A stretch of 15,603 nucleotides of DNA from an uncultured Gammaproteobacteria bacterium (lineage in GTDB: Bacteria; Pseudomonadota; Gammaproteobacteria; Nitrosococcales; Methylophagaceae): assembly GCA_913058195.1 (NCBI GenBank), contig CAJXPP010000019.1, positions 1-15,603 of the forward strand, read 5' to 3'. The notes under the pieces are model-generated. The model made no database searches. It had not been told where the DNA came from and saw only the letters and a list, made by a program, of their open reading frames with translations. Both the position numbers and the translations under genes were made by a program. Positions within the stretch are counted from its first letter, which is position 1. Each line of letters starts with the position of its first letter. Positions 7,436 to 15,215 of this stretch are shown piece after piece.

Positions 7436-7462
7436 AAATAGTTAATTTTAAAAACTATTTTT
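7436..7462 (+). terminator. AU-rich stem-loop with T-run between atpE and atpF
   Basis: AAATAGTT (7436-7443) and AACTATTT (7453-7460) form a perfect 8-bp stem with a 9-base loop, ending in a run of five T. It starts two bases after the atpE stop. The stem has only two G-C pairs, so it is weak as a terminator. It could act as an attenuator or 3' stabiliser that helps the c subunit outproduce the downstream subunits. Structure is seen; function is inferred. Confidence 0.4.
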
Positions 7463-7485
7463 GCAATAAATAACGAGGTACACAC

Positions 7486-7956
7486 ATGAATCTTAATGCA
7501 ACAATTATTGGGCAAATGATCGCGTTCGCGCTGTTCGTTGCTTTTTGCATGAAGTATGTCTGGCCACCAATCATGGCTGCACTAGAAGAGCGCACTAAGA
7601 AAATTGCAGATGGGCTTGCAGCAGCAGAACGTGGTAGACATGAGCAAGAATTAGCTGAAAAACGCGCAACACAAGTTATCCATGAAGCAAAAGAGCAAGC
7701 GAATGAAATTATTTCACAAGCTCAGCGTCGTGGTAACGAAATTGTTGATGAGTCTAAAGACAATGCACGCATTGAAGGCGACCGTATTCTAACATCTGCG
7801 AAAGCAGAAATTGATCAAGAAGCTAATCGTGCAAAAGATGAGCTTCGGTCACAAGTAGGTACAGTTGCTCTAGCTGGTGCGGCGAAAATTCTTAGTCGTG
7901 AAATTGATGATAAGGCCCATACTGATTTGTTAGAAGAATTAGTTGGCCAAATCTAG
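7486..7956 (+). CDS. atpF: F1Fo ATP synthase subunit b (AtpF)
   Basis: Peripheral stalk subunit that dimerises and links subunit a to delta and alpha. The product is 156 residues, the same as E. coli. The N-terminal membrane segment begins MNLNATIIGQMIAFALFVAF with N2 and C21 as in E. coli, followed by KYVWPPIMAALEERTKKIADGL. A long charged alpha-helical coiled coil (about residues 30-125) and the C-terminal delta-binding region complete it. GAGG lies about 8 bases before the ATG. It ends 11 bases before atpH. Confidence 0.97.
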   Translation: MNLNATIIGQMIAFALFVAFCMKYVWPPIMAALEERTKKIADGLAAAERGRHEQELAEKRATQVIHEAKEQANEIISQAQRRGNEIVDESKDNARIEGDRILTSAKAEIDQEANRAKDELRSQVGTVALAGAAKILSREIDDKAHTDLLEELVGQI

Positions 7957-7967
7957 AGGAATAAAGC

Positions 7968-8501
7968 ATGGCTGAAGCAATAACCATCGCACGTCCTTAT
8001 GCATCGGCAATATTTTCTATTGCAGATGAAAAAGGCGAGTTGAAAGCATGGTCTGACTTACTTGTGTTATTGGCACAATGTGTAGCAGTGCCAAACATGC
8101 AGTCCGTGATAAGCAGTCCTTCAGTAAGTGATGAGCAAGTTGTAGGCTTGTTGGCTGAAATTGCTGGAGAGTTAATGAGTGAAGATGCTCATAAATTCTT
8201 AGCCTTATTAGCAGAAAACAATCGATTACAGTTGTTAGAGCATATTGCCGTAATTTTTGAAGAATTACGTGCAGAAGCCGAGCACACATTGATTGCTGAT
8301 GTCACATCAGCGCGGGCATTAACACCAGAACAAGAAGCTAATATCTCTGCAGCGTTAAAAAAACGTTTGGACAGAGATGTGACATTGAATACCAGTGTCG
8401 ATGAAGCCTTGTTAGGTGGCGCGATTATTCGAGCAGGTGATCTGATCATCGATGGATCTGCCTTGGGAAAATTGAACAGACTGGCCAACGCTATTAGCTA
8501 G
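7968..8501 (+). CDS. atpH: F1Fo ATP synthase subunit delta (AtpH)
   Basis: Connects the b-dimer to the top of the alpha3-beta3 head. The 177-residue product has the family's N-terminal helical bundle beginning TIARPYASAIFSIA and the C-terminal signature LLGGAIIRAGDLIIDGSALGKLNRL. Length equals E. coli delta (177). A good Shine-Dalgarno (AGAGGA) lies about 7 bases before the ATG. It is 11 bases after atpF and 25 before atpA. Confidence 0.96.
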   Translation: MAEAITIARPYASAIFSIADEKGELKAWSDLLVLLAQCVAVPNMQSVISSPSVSDEQVVGLLAEIAGELMSEDAHKFLALLAENNRLQLLEHIAVIFEELRAEAEHTLIADVTSARALTPEQEANISAALKKRLDRDVTLNTSVDEALLGGAIIRAGDLIIDGSALGKLNRLANAIS

Positions 8502-8526
8502 CGGCCTGTTTATAGAGGAAACAGAA

Positions 8527-10068
8527 ATGCAACTGAATTCAGCAGAAATCAGTGACCTAATCAAAAAGCGAATTGAAAGCTTTGATGGGGCAACTGAAGC
8601 ACGCACAGAAGGTACTGTTGTTGGTGTAACTGATGGTATCGTACGTGTTCATGGCTTAGCCGATGTTATGGCAGGGGAAATGTTAGAATTCCCAGGCAAT
8701 ACATTTGGTATGGCTTTAAACTTAGAGCGCGACTCTGTCGGCGCGGTAGTATTAGGTTCTTACCAACACATCACTGAAGGTGATAGTGTTAAATGTACAG
8801 GCCGTATATTAGAAGTACCTGTTGGTGAAGCTTTATTGGGTCGAGTAGTTGACTCTTTAGGTAACCCAATCGATGGTAAAGGTGATATCGCAGCTGAAGG
8901 TACAGCGCCAATTGAAAAAGTAGCGCCAGGCGTTATTGCTCGTCAATCGGTAGACCAGCCATTACAAACAGGTTTGAAATCTGTTGATGCAATGATTCCA
9001 ATAGGCCGAGGTCAACGTGAATTAATCATCGGTGATCGTCAAACAGGTAAAACTGCGATTGCAATTGATGCGATTATCAACCAAAAAGGCACAGGCGTTA
9101 AATGTGTTTATGTTGCTATCGGTCAAAAAGCATCTTCTATAGCGAACGTTGTTCGTAAATTAGAAGAGCACGGTGCTTTAGAATATACAACCATCGTTGC
9201 TGCGGCAGCGTCTGATTCAGCTGCATTGCAATTTATTGCACCATATGCCGGTTGTTCAATGGGTGAATATTACCGTGATAAAGGTGAAGATGCCTTAATC
9301 GTTTATGATGATTTAACGAAACAAGCTTGGGCTTATCGCCAAGTATCATTATTGTTACGTCGTCCACCAGGTCGTGAAGCATATCCAGGTGACGTTTTCT
9401 ATATTCATTCTCGTTTATTAGAGCGTGCATCACGTGTTAACGCTGAATATGTAGAAAAAATCACTAACGGTGCGGTTAAAGGTAAAACAGGTTCATTAAC
9501 TGCATTACCAATTATCGAAACCCAAGCGGGTGACGTATCTGCATTCGTACCAACCAACGTAATCTCGATTACGGATGGTCAAATCTTCTTAGAAACTGAT
9601 TTGTTTAACTCTGGTATTCGTCCTGCGATTAATGCTGGTTTATCAGTATCTCGAGTGGGTGGTGCTGCACAAACTAAGATCGTTAAGAAATTAGGTGGTG
9701 GTACACGTCTCGATTTAGCTCAGTATCGTGAATTAGCAGCGTTTGCTCAATTTGCATCTGATCTTGATGAAGCTACACGTAACCAGATTCAACGTGGTCA
9801 ACGTGTTACTGAATTGATGAAACAACCACAATATCAGCCGTTATCAATTGCTGAAATGTCAGTGTCATTATTTGCTGCAAACGAAGGTTTTATTGATGAT
9901 GTAGATGTGGAGAAAGTAGGTTCTTTCGAAGCGGCTTTATTATCAAACATGAAATCTAATCATGCTGATTTAATGACTAAAATTAACGAAACCGGTGGGT
10001 TTGATAAAGATATCGCAAGTGCTTTGAAAGCTGCGATTGAAAGTTTCAAAACTACAGGTAGTTGGTAA
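8527..10068 (+). CDS. atpA: F1Fo ATP synthase subunit alpha (AtpA)
   Basis: Non-catalytic nucleotide-binding subunit of the F1 head. The 513 residues equal E. coli alpha exactly. The order is the N-terminal beta-barrel domain, then the P-loop GDRQTGKT (169-176), the Walker B region ALIVYDDL (256-263), and the arginine finger R376 in SVSRVGGAAQ, which completes the catalytic site on the beta subunit. The conserved RRPPGREAYPGDVFYIHSRL is at 278-297. The ATG has AGAGGA about 8 bases upstream. Confidence 0.98.
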   Translation: MQLNSAEISDLIKKRIESFDGATEARTEGTVVGVTDGIVRVHGLADVMAGEMLEFPGNTFGMALNLERDSVGAVVLGSYQHITEGDSVKCTGRILEVPVGEALLGRVVDSLGNPIDGKGDIAAEGTAPIEKVAPGVIARQSVDQPLQTGLKSVDAMIPIGRGQRELIIGDRQTGKTAIAIDAIINQKGTGVKCVYVAIGQKASSIANVVRKLEEHGALEYTTIVAAAASDSAALQFIAPYAGCSMGEYYRDKGEDALIVYDDLTKQAWAYRQVSLLLRRPPGREAYPGDVFYIHSRLLERASRVNAEYVEKITNGAVKGKTGSLTALPIIETQAGDVSAFVPTNVISITDGQIFLETDLFNSGIRPAINAGLSVSRVGGAAQTKIVKKLGGGTRLDLAQYRELAAFAQFASDLDEATRNQIQRGQRVTELMKQPQYQPLSIAEMSVSLFAANEGFIDDVDVEKVGSFEAALLSNMKSNHADLMTKINETGGFDKDIASALKAAIESFKTTGSW

Positions 10069-10082
10069 TCGGAGCATAAGCC

Positions 10083-10949
10083 ATGGCTAGCGGCAAAGAG
10101 ATACGGACGCAGATAGCAAGCATCAAAAACACGCAAAAGATTACGCGTGCAATGGAGATGGTTGCTGCGAGTAAAATGCGTAAAGCTCAAGAGCGCATGG
10201 CAGCGACACGTCCATATGCGACTAAGATTAATAATGTAATCCAACATTTAGCGTTTGCTCATCCTGAATACAAACATGTGTATTTACAAGATAGAGCAGA
10301 AACTAAACGTGTTGGTTACATTGTTGTTTCATCTGATCGCGGACTGTGTGGTGGTTTGAATAATAACTTATTCAAAACGGCGCTAAAAGATATCAAAACT
10401 AAGATCGATGGTGGTCTTGAAGTTGATGTTTGTACTATCGGTAAAAAAGCAACTAGCTTTTTCGGTCGATTACCAGTGAATCTAACGGGACAAGCTGTTC
10501 AGTTAGGTGATGCGCCACGACCACATGAATTGATTGGTGCTGTGAAAGTGATGCTAGATGCATACGAAGAAGGTACGATTGATAGTTTATACCTTGTATA
10601 CAATGAGTTCGTGAACACCATGACTCAAGACAACAAGATTATGCAATTATTGCCAGCTGCACCTGAAGCTCCAAGTGAAGAAATGTCACATCATTGGGAT
10701 TACATCTACGAACCAGATGCTAAAGATGTGTTGGATCACTTATTGGTTAGGTATATCGAATCTTTGGTTTACCAAGGTGTCGTTGAAAACATCGCTTGTG
10801 AACAAGCCTCTCGTATGGTCGCAATGAAAAGCGCGTCTGATAATGCGGGTGACCTTATTGATGACTTGCAACTTGTTTATAACAAAGCACGCCAAGCGTC
10901 TATCACACAAGAAATATCTGAGATTGTTGCTGGTGCCGCTGCGGTATAA
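10083..10949 (+). CDS. atpG: F1Fo ATP synthase subunit gamma (AtpG)
   Basis: Central rotor shaft that turns inside alpha3-beta3. The 288-residue product is collinear with E. coli gamma (287). The N-terminal helix carries KEIRTQIASIKNTQKITRAMEMVAASKM. The Rossmann-like middle has SSDRGLCGGLNNNLFK. The C-terminal helix carries ACEQASRMVAMKSASDNAGD. It starts 14 bases after atpA, with a weak GGAG. The 50-base gap to atpD contains a small GGGTC-TTTT-GGCCC hairpin (10962-10975) without a T-run. Confidence 0.97.
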   Translation: MASGKEIRTQIASIKNTQKITRAMEMVAASKMRKAQERMAATRPYATKINNVIQHLAFAHPEYKHVYLQDRAETKRVGYIVVSSDRGLCGGLNNNLFKTALKDIKTKIDGGLEVDVCTIGKKATSFFGRLPVNLTGQAVQLGDAPRPHELIGAVKVMLDAYEEGTIDSLYLVYNEFVNTMTQDNKIMQLLPAAPEAPSEEMSHHWDYIYEPDAKDVLDHLLVRYIESLVYQGVVENIACEQASRMVAMKSASDNAGDLIDDLQLVYNKARQASITQEISEIVAGAAAV

Positions 10950-10999
10950 AGCAAATAACACGGGTCTTTTGGCCCAAACGTATTGAAAGAGGAAGCAAG

Positions 11000-12376
11000 A
11001 TGAGCTCTGGAAAGATTGTACAAATAATCGGTGCGGTAGTTGACGTGGAATTTCCACGCGATAGCCTGCCAAAAATTTACGATGCTTTGATCGTTGATGA
11101 AAGTGGCTTAACACTTGAAGTGCAACAACAACTAGGTGATGGTGTTGTTCGTGCGATTGCTATGGGTGTAACAGATGGTCTTAAACGTGACTCAGCTGTT
11201 TCAAACTCAGGTGATTCAATTCAAGTACCTGTTGGCCAAAAAACATTAGGTCGCATCATGGATGTGTTGGGTAACCCAATTGATGAGAAAGGTCCTATCG
11301 GCGAAGAGACTAAAATGTCTATTCACCGTAAAGCACCTAGCTTTGATGAGTTAGCTGCAAGTAATGAATTACTAGAATCAGGTATCAAAGTAATCGATTT
11401 GGTCTGCCCGTTCGCTAAGGGTGGTAAAGTTGGTTTATTTGGTGGTGCTGGTGTAGGTAAAACAGTAAACATGATGGAGCTTATCCGTAACATCGCGACT
11501 GAGCATGATGGTTTCTCAGTATTTGCTGGTGTAGGTGAGCGAACTCGTGAAGGTAACGATTTCTACCACGAAATGACAGATTCAAACGTAATCGATAAAG
11601 TATCATTGGTTTACGGTCAAATGAATGAGCCTCCTGGTAACCGTTTACGTGTTGCGTTGACTGGTTTAACAATGGCTGAGAACTTCCGTGATGAAGGCCG
11701 TGACGTATTGTTCTTCGTTGATAACATCTACCGTTATACATTAGCGGGTACTGAAGTATCTGCATTGTTAGGTCGTATGCCTTCAGCGGTAGGTTACCAA
11801 CCAACATTAGCTGAAGAAATGGGTGTGTTACAAGAACGCATTACATCAACTAAGATTGGTTCTATCACTTCAATCCAAGCGGTATATGTACCTGCGGATG
11901 ATTTGACAGATCCATCTCCAGCAACAACCTTCGCCCATTTGGATGCGACTGTTGTATTGTCTCGTTCAATTGCTGAGTTAGGTATTTACCCAGCGATTGA
12001 CCCACTTGATTCAACAAGCCGTCAGCTAGATCCTTTAGTTGTTGGTAATGAGCATTATGAAATTGCTCGTGGCGTTCAAGGTACTTTACAACGTTATAAG
12101 GAATTGAAAGATATTATTGCGATCTTGGGTATGGACGAATTATCTGAAGAAGATAAATTGACTGTATCTCGCGCTCGTAAGATTCAACGTTTCTTGTCTC
12201 AACCTTTCTTCGTAGCTGAAGTATTTACTGGTAGCCCAGGCAAATACGTTTCACTTAAAGATACTCTTGTTGGCTTTAAAGGTATCTTGAACGGTGATTA
12301 CGATGCACTACCAGAACAAGCGTTCTACATGGTTGGTGGTATCGAAGAAGCTGTTGAAAAAGCGAAAAAACTTTAA
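11000..12376 (+). CDS. atpD: F1Fo ATP synthase subunit beta (AtpD)
   Basis: Catalytic subunit of F1. The 458-residue product (460 in E. coli) has P-loop GGAGVGKT at 148-155, with catalytic K154/T155. The general-base glutamate is E180 in GVGERTREGNDFYHEM. The Walker B aspartate lies in VLFFVDNIYRYTLAG. The DELSEED lever loop is present as DELSEEDKL, the site of contact with gamma and epsilon. A Shine-Dalgarno (AGAGGA) precedes the ATG. The gene ends 21 bases before atpC. Confidence 0.98.
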   Translation: MSSGKIVQIIGAVVDVEFPRDSLPKIYDALIVDESGLTLEVQQQLGDGVVRAIAMGVTDGLKRDSAVSNSGDSIQVPVGQKTLGRIMDVLGNPIDEKGPIGEETKMSIHRKAPSFDELAASNELLESGIKVIDLVCPFAKGGKVGLFGGAGVGKTVNMMELIRNIATEHDGFSVFAGVGERTREGNDFYHEMTDSNVIDKVSLVYGQMNEPPGNRLRVALTGLTMAENFRDEGRDVLFFVDNIYRYTLAGTEVSALLGRMPSAVGYQPTLAEEMGVLQERITSTKIGSITSIQAVYVPADDLTDPSPATTFAHLDATVVLSRSIAELGIYPAIDPLDSTSRQLDPLVVGNEHYEIARGVQGTLQRYKELKDIIAILGMDELSEEDKLTVSRARKIQRFLSQPFFVAEVFTGSPGKYVSLKDTLVGFKGILNGDYDALPEQAFYMVGGIEEAVEKAKKL

Positions 12377-12382
12377 CCTTTT

Positions 12383-12390
12383 AGGAGGTG
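12383..12390 (+). promoter_or_regulatory. Perfect Shine-Dalgarno for atpC
   Basis: AGGAGGTG is fully complementary to the 3' end of 16S rRNA, 7 bases before the atpC ATG. It is the strongest ribosome binding site in the operon and fixes the atpC start at 12398 over the second in-frame ATG at 12404. Confidence 0.85.
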
Positions 12391-12397
12391 CTGAACC

Positions 12398-12820
12398 ATG
12401 GCAATGACAATTCACGTTGATATCGTAAGTGCAGACACCTCGATTTATTCTGGTCTAGTAGAAGCTGTTTTTGCTTCTGCAATCATGGGTGAGGTGGGTA
12501 TTTACCCACGACATACACCGATGTTGACTCGTTTAAAACCGGGTGAAGTTCGCGTATTAGTTGATGGAAAAGAAGAACAGTTCTACGTTTCAGGCGGTAT
12601 TCTTGAAGTACAACCAAGTATAATAACTATATTGGCTGATACTGCAGTACGTGCTGATGATCTTGATGAAGCATCAGCGTTAGAAGCTAAAGCTGATGCA
12701 GAACGTTCATTAAAAGACAGTGGTGCGAAGTTGGACTATGCAGAAGCCCAAGCTAAATTGGCTGAAGCAATGGCTCAACTACGTAGTATTGAGCGTATGC
12801 GTAAAGGAAACACTCACTAA
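12398..12820 (+). CDS. atpC: F1Fo ATP synthase subunit epsilon (AtpC)
   Basis: Rotor-stalk subunit that joins gamma to the c-ring and inhibits ATP hydrolysis through its C-terminal helices. The product is 140 residues (139 in E. coli). The N-terminal beta-sandwich carries MGEVGIYPRHTPMLTRLKPGEV and the conserved FYVSGGILEVQPSIITILADTA. The C-terminal two-helix domain, about residues 88-135, is full length and alanine/glutamate-rich. It is the last gene of the operon, with a terminator 20 bases after the stop. Confidence 0.96.
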   Translation: MAMTIHVDIVSADTSIYSGLVEAVFASAIMGEVGIYPRHTPMLTRLKPGEVRVLVDGKEEQFYVSGGILEVQPSIITILADTAVRADDLDEASALEAKADAERSLKDSGAKLDYAEAQAKLAEAMAQLRSIERMRKGNTH

Positions 12821-12839
12821 GCTCTTATGTTTGGTGGAC

Positions 12840-12872
12840 AAAAAAAGGCTGTCATTTGACGGCCTTTTTTTT
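12840..12872 (+). terminator. Intrinsic terminator of the atp operon
   Basis: A run of seven A, then GGC-T-GTC, loop ATTT, GAC-G-GCC, then eight T. The stem is 13 bp including the A-T pairs and one T-G wobble. With an A-run on one side and a T-run on the other it could work in both directions. It separates the atp operon from glmU. Confidence 0.9.
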
Positions 12873-12882
12873 GCCTAAAATT

Positions 12883-12891
12883 TGTTAGAAT
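12883..12891 (+). promoter_or_regulatory. Extended -10 promoter of glmU
   Basis: TGTTAGAAT is a TGn extension followed by TAGAAT (12886-12891), one base from the -10 consensus. No good -35 is seen, because the terminator T-run occupies that place; extended -10 promoters often lack one. Start near 12898 would leave a leader of about 21 bases. Confidence 0.5.
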
Positions 12892-12918
12892 AGAGTCACA
12901 CAACTAGGGAAGTACACC

Positions 12919-14283
12919 ATGTCACTAAGCATCGTTATCTTAGCTGCCGGAAAAGGCACCAGAATGAAATCTGCCATCACCAAGGTGATGCACAAGCTTG
13001 CTGGAAAATCGCTCGTTGAGCATGTTATCGACACTGCAGCCAGCTTAAACCCAAGTAAGCTAAGTGTTGTACTAGGTAATGGTGCTGATCAAGTCCAGCC
13101 CTTACTACAAAGTAAGCAAGTTAATGAAGTGATGCAATATGAACAACTAGGTACTGGCCATGCAGTTATGCAGGCGAAAGCACAGTTTGTGGATGTTGAA
13201 CAAGTATTAGTACTTTATGGTGATGTGCCACTGACGAAACTCACCACGCTAAAGCAGTTAATTGACTGTGGAAGTGCAGATAGTTTAAGGATCTTAACAA
13301 CGGAGCTTGATGATCCAACAGGTTATGGTCGAATCGTTAGAAGTGATGCCGGTGAGGTTATCTGTATTACTGAACAGAAAGATGCTGATCCACAAACCTT
13401 ATCTATTAATGAAGTTAATAGCGGCATTATGGTTTTGCCTGCTAAATGGCTTGCTGAATCAGTTGAAGAGCTAACGAACAATAATGCACAAGGTGAATAT
13501 TACTTAACGGATATGGTGGCGCTTGCTGTAGCAGAAAGCATTGATATTAACACCGTATGTTGTGAAGACAATGCTGAAGTTGCAGGTGTGAACAACCGTA
13601 TACAACTCGCCGATCTAGAAAGCCATTATCAGTCATTAAAAGCTGAAGAATTGATGATGAGCGGTGTCACGCTTGCCGATCCGTCACGTATTGATATTCG
13701 AGGTCAATTAACTACAGGTACAGATGTAACGATTGATATTAATGTTATCTTCGAAGGTAATGTTAGCTTAGCCAACAATGTTGTGATTGGTGCGAACTGT
13801 ATTATTAAAGATGCAACCATCGGCGAAGGTACGGTTATTCTTCCAAATAGCATGATTGATTCTAGTACTATTGGTACTAACGTTAATATTGGTCCATTTG
13901 CTCGCTTAAGACCGGGCACTGTACTAGCCGATAAAGCGAAGGTTGGTAACTTTGTAGAAACTAAGAATGTAAATATTGGCAAAGGCTCAAAAGTGAACCA
14001 CCTTAGTTATATTGGTGATACTGATATGGGCTCAGAGGTGAATATTGGTGCTGGAACAATTACCTGTAATTATGATGGGGCGAATAAACATCGTACTGTG
14101 ATTGGTGATCGAGCGTTTATTGGCTCGGATACCCAGTTGGTGGCACCTGTTACGGTTGCTGAGGGAGCGACGATTGGAGCTGGGACGACATTACGGAAGG
14201 ATGCAGAGGCTGAGGCTTTGACGTTGACAAAGTCTGTTCAGAAGACAGTGGCTGGATGGAAGAGGCCGGTTAAGAAAAAATAG
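12919..14283 (+). CDS. glmU: Bifunctional GlmU: N-acetylglucosamine-1-phosphate uridyltransferase / glucosamine-1-phosphate acetyltransferase
   Basis: Makes UDP-N-acetylglucosamine, precursor of peptidoglycan and lipopolysaccharide, in two steps in the cytoplasm. The product is 454 residues (456 in E. coli). The N-terminal Rossmann domain carries LAAGKGTRM (8-16) with K22, and the metal-binding D102 in LYGDVPL. The C-terminal left-handed beta-helix has many hexapeptide repeats from about residue 250. Acetyltransferase residues are offset by two from E. coli: R331, K349, catalytic H361 (NHLSYIGD), Y364, N375 and K390. Shine-Dalgarno AGGGA is 8 bases before the ATG. It follows the atp operon as in many gammaproteobacteria, but the usual next gene, glmS, is missing. 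No T-rich hairpin is visible right after the stop. Confidence 0.97.
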   Translation: MSLSIVILAAGKGTRMKSAITKVMHKLAGKSLVEHVIDTAASLNPSKLSVVLGNGADQVQPLLQSKQVNEVMQYEQLGTGHAVMQAKAQFVDVEQVLVLYGDVPLTKLTTLKQLIDCGSADSLRILTTELDDPTGYGRIVRSDAGEVICITEQKDADPQTLSINEVNSGIMVLPAKWLAESVEELTNNNAQGEYYLTDMVALAVAESIDINTVCCEDNAEVAGVNNRIQLADLESHYQSLKAEELMMSGVTLADPSRIDIRGQLTTGTDVTIDINVIFEGNVSLANNVVIGANCIIKDATIGEGTVILPNSMIDSSTIGTNVNIGPFARLRPGTVLADKAKVGNFVETKNVNIGKGSKVNHLSYIGDTDMGSEVNIGAGTITCNYDGANKHRTVIGDRAFIGSDTQLVAPVTVAEGATIGAGTTLRKDAEAEALTLTKSVQKTVAGWKRPVKKK

Positions 14284-14345
14284 GATAATGATATTTATTT
14301 CACGGCTTTGATACAGTAGTAAAGCTCATAAATTGGAACTTTAAA

Positions 14346-14359
14346 TGGAAGATATAGGT
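14346..14359 (+). repeat. 14-bp direct repeat, left copy
   Basis: TGGAAGATATAGGT, overlapping the start codon of the decayed membrane gene. An identical copy lies at 14924-14937, 578 bp away. The bases on either side differ between the copies. Confidence 0.7.
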
Positions 14360-14448
14360 TTATTAATTTCACAAGTTGCAATCATAATCTCTTTAGTTTT
14401 ACTGTCTCGCACACGTAAATACACTCAGAAGAAACTTATTTTGTAAGG

Positions 14449-14467
14449 AGCTAATTCTGCGTTAGCT
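14449..14467 (+). repeat. Small perfect stem-loop between the two internal stops
   Basis: AGCTAA (14449-14454), loop TTCTGCG, TTAGCT (14462-14467): a 6-bp perfect stem starting three bases after the first internal stop (TAA) of the decayed gene. No T-run follows (GAAAAATAG). Probably incidental, but it lies exactly at the lesion. Confidence 0.35.
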
Positions 14468-14923
14468 GAAAAATAGTTAACCAAAATAGTTGAAAGTGAG
14501 AACATAGAAGATCAACCTGAGTTTGTAGTTAGAACCATTGCCATGTGTGGAAATGGCGATTTCGAAACGCTGGATTATAAAGTAAAAATTACGATTAATA
14601 TTACAAATATAGGATCGGCTTATTTAGAGTCAAAAATTCTATTTTTAGCCATAATTAAAAATGGTTTATATGTTGCTCCTCCAAATGTAAACCTTGAACA
14701 TATTGATATAAGAGAAAGGGATCCGATTGAAGGTGAGCGTGTAATTATAGTAAGTCCTAGCTCTGATTTGACTGACAGTAAGCTGGTAATTAGCTATCTG
14801 GAACGGAAGGGTAATGAAAAGTTACAGCAGTTTTCAATTTTTCCAGCTGGCCCACCAGGATACCTACCCTCCACAGTTAAATTTACTCTTGAGAAAATTT
14901 TAGATGTTAAGTACATAAGCATT

Positions 14924-14937
14924 TGGAAGATATAGGT
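14924..14937 (+). repeat. 14-bp direct repeat, right copy
   Basis: TGGAAGATATAGGT again, here covering the last codons and stop (TGG AAG ATA TAG) of the decayed gene. The two copies are read in different frames at the two ends of the gene. Confidence 0.7.
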
Positions 14938-15013
14938 AAGCGGAATATTTTTGTGGAAATTGAAAACGGGAACAGGTTTATTTTCCTTTATTTTTATCTT
15001 GCTGCCGCGAGGC

Positions 15014-15047
15014 GTTCATTTATTTTGCGCGCCCAAAATAAACGAAC
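15014..15047. repeat. Inverted repeat, 14-base arms, 6-base loop
   Basis: GTTCATTTATTTTG (15014-15027) pairs with CAAAATAAACGAAC (15034-15047), with one mismatch, around the loop CGCGCC. Confidence 0.8.
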
Positions 15048-15101
15048 AAACAAAAGGGTAGCCCATGCTTGTTACTATGCAATTCCCTCGCTTTTCAATC
15101 T

Positions 15102-15176
15102 ATTTGAGATACGACGAAAACTGATTCGTGACATCCTTGTCACTACGTTCAAACCCCCGTCGTATTTTCCTCAAAT
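15102..15176. repeat. Nested long inverted repeat
   Basis: ATTTGAG (15102-15108) pairs with CTCAAAT (15170-15176). ATACGACG (15109-15116) pairs with CGTCGTAT (15158-15165), leaving a 4-base bulge at 15166-15169. Inside the loop is a second perfect hairpin, GTGAC-ATCCTT-GTCAC (15128-15143). Confidence 0.75.
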
Positions 15177-15188
15177 GGCTTTTCAAAA

Positions 15189-15215
15189 CTCGGCTTCGCA
15201 TTGAGGACATCCGAG
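15189..15215. repeat. Short inverted repeat
   Basis: CTCGG (15189-15193) and CCGAG (15211-15215) pair around a 17-base loop. The loop carries GACATCC, the same heptamer seen in the 15128-15143 hairpin. Confidence 0.45.

Larger units (their letters stand above)
14345..14935 (+). pseudogene. Decayed single-pass membrane protein gene with two in-frame stops
   Basis: One reading frame of 197 codons runs from ATG 14345 to TAG 14933-14935, interrupted by TAA at 14444-14446 (codon 34) and TAG at 14474-14476 (codon 44). The first segment (33 residues, MEDIGLLISQVAIIISLVLL then SRTRKYTQKK) is a membrane anchor with a basic cytoplasmic flank. After the stops the frame continues as LTKIVESENIEDQPEFVVRTIAMCGNG and then a mixed beta-rich domain of about 130 residues (VKITINITNIGSAYLES, ERVIIVSPSSD, LVISYLERKG). 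I recognise no family. The frame is kept for 150 codons after the stops, so the loss looks recent; each stop could come from one C-to-T change in CAA or CAG. Alternatives are a separate 33-residue membrane peptide plus a second protein starting at ATG 14543, though that ATG has no good Shine-Dalgarno. A 14-bp direct repeat brackets the frame. Confidence 0.6.

Noticed and set aside
10962..10975. Hairpin between atpG and atpD as a terminator
   Set aside because: The stem is only 5 bp with one wobble pair and no T-run follows; atpD must be transcribed through it.
11044..11058. Palindrome CGTGGAA-T-TTCCACG as a parS-like site
   Set aside because: The half-sites are inside-out relative to parS (which has CACGTG at its centre), and the bases encode conserved VDVEFPRD residues of AtpD.
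14444..14476. Selenocysteine or pyrrolysine recoding at the internal stops
   Set aside because: Selenocysteine uses UGA and the stops are UAA and UAG. Nothing points to pyrrolysine, and UAA would remain unexplained; simple decay is the better account.
14923..15204. 93-codon frame from TTG across the repeat block
   Set aside because: It starts within the 14-bp repeat (hence the same MEDIG as the decayed gene) and then runs through the inverted repeats. It has a rare start, no Shine-Dalgarno, and no recognisable domain; it is probably a chance translation of the repeat.
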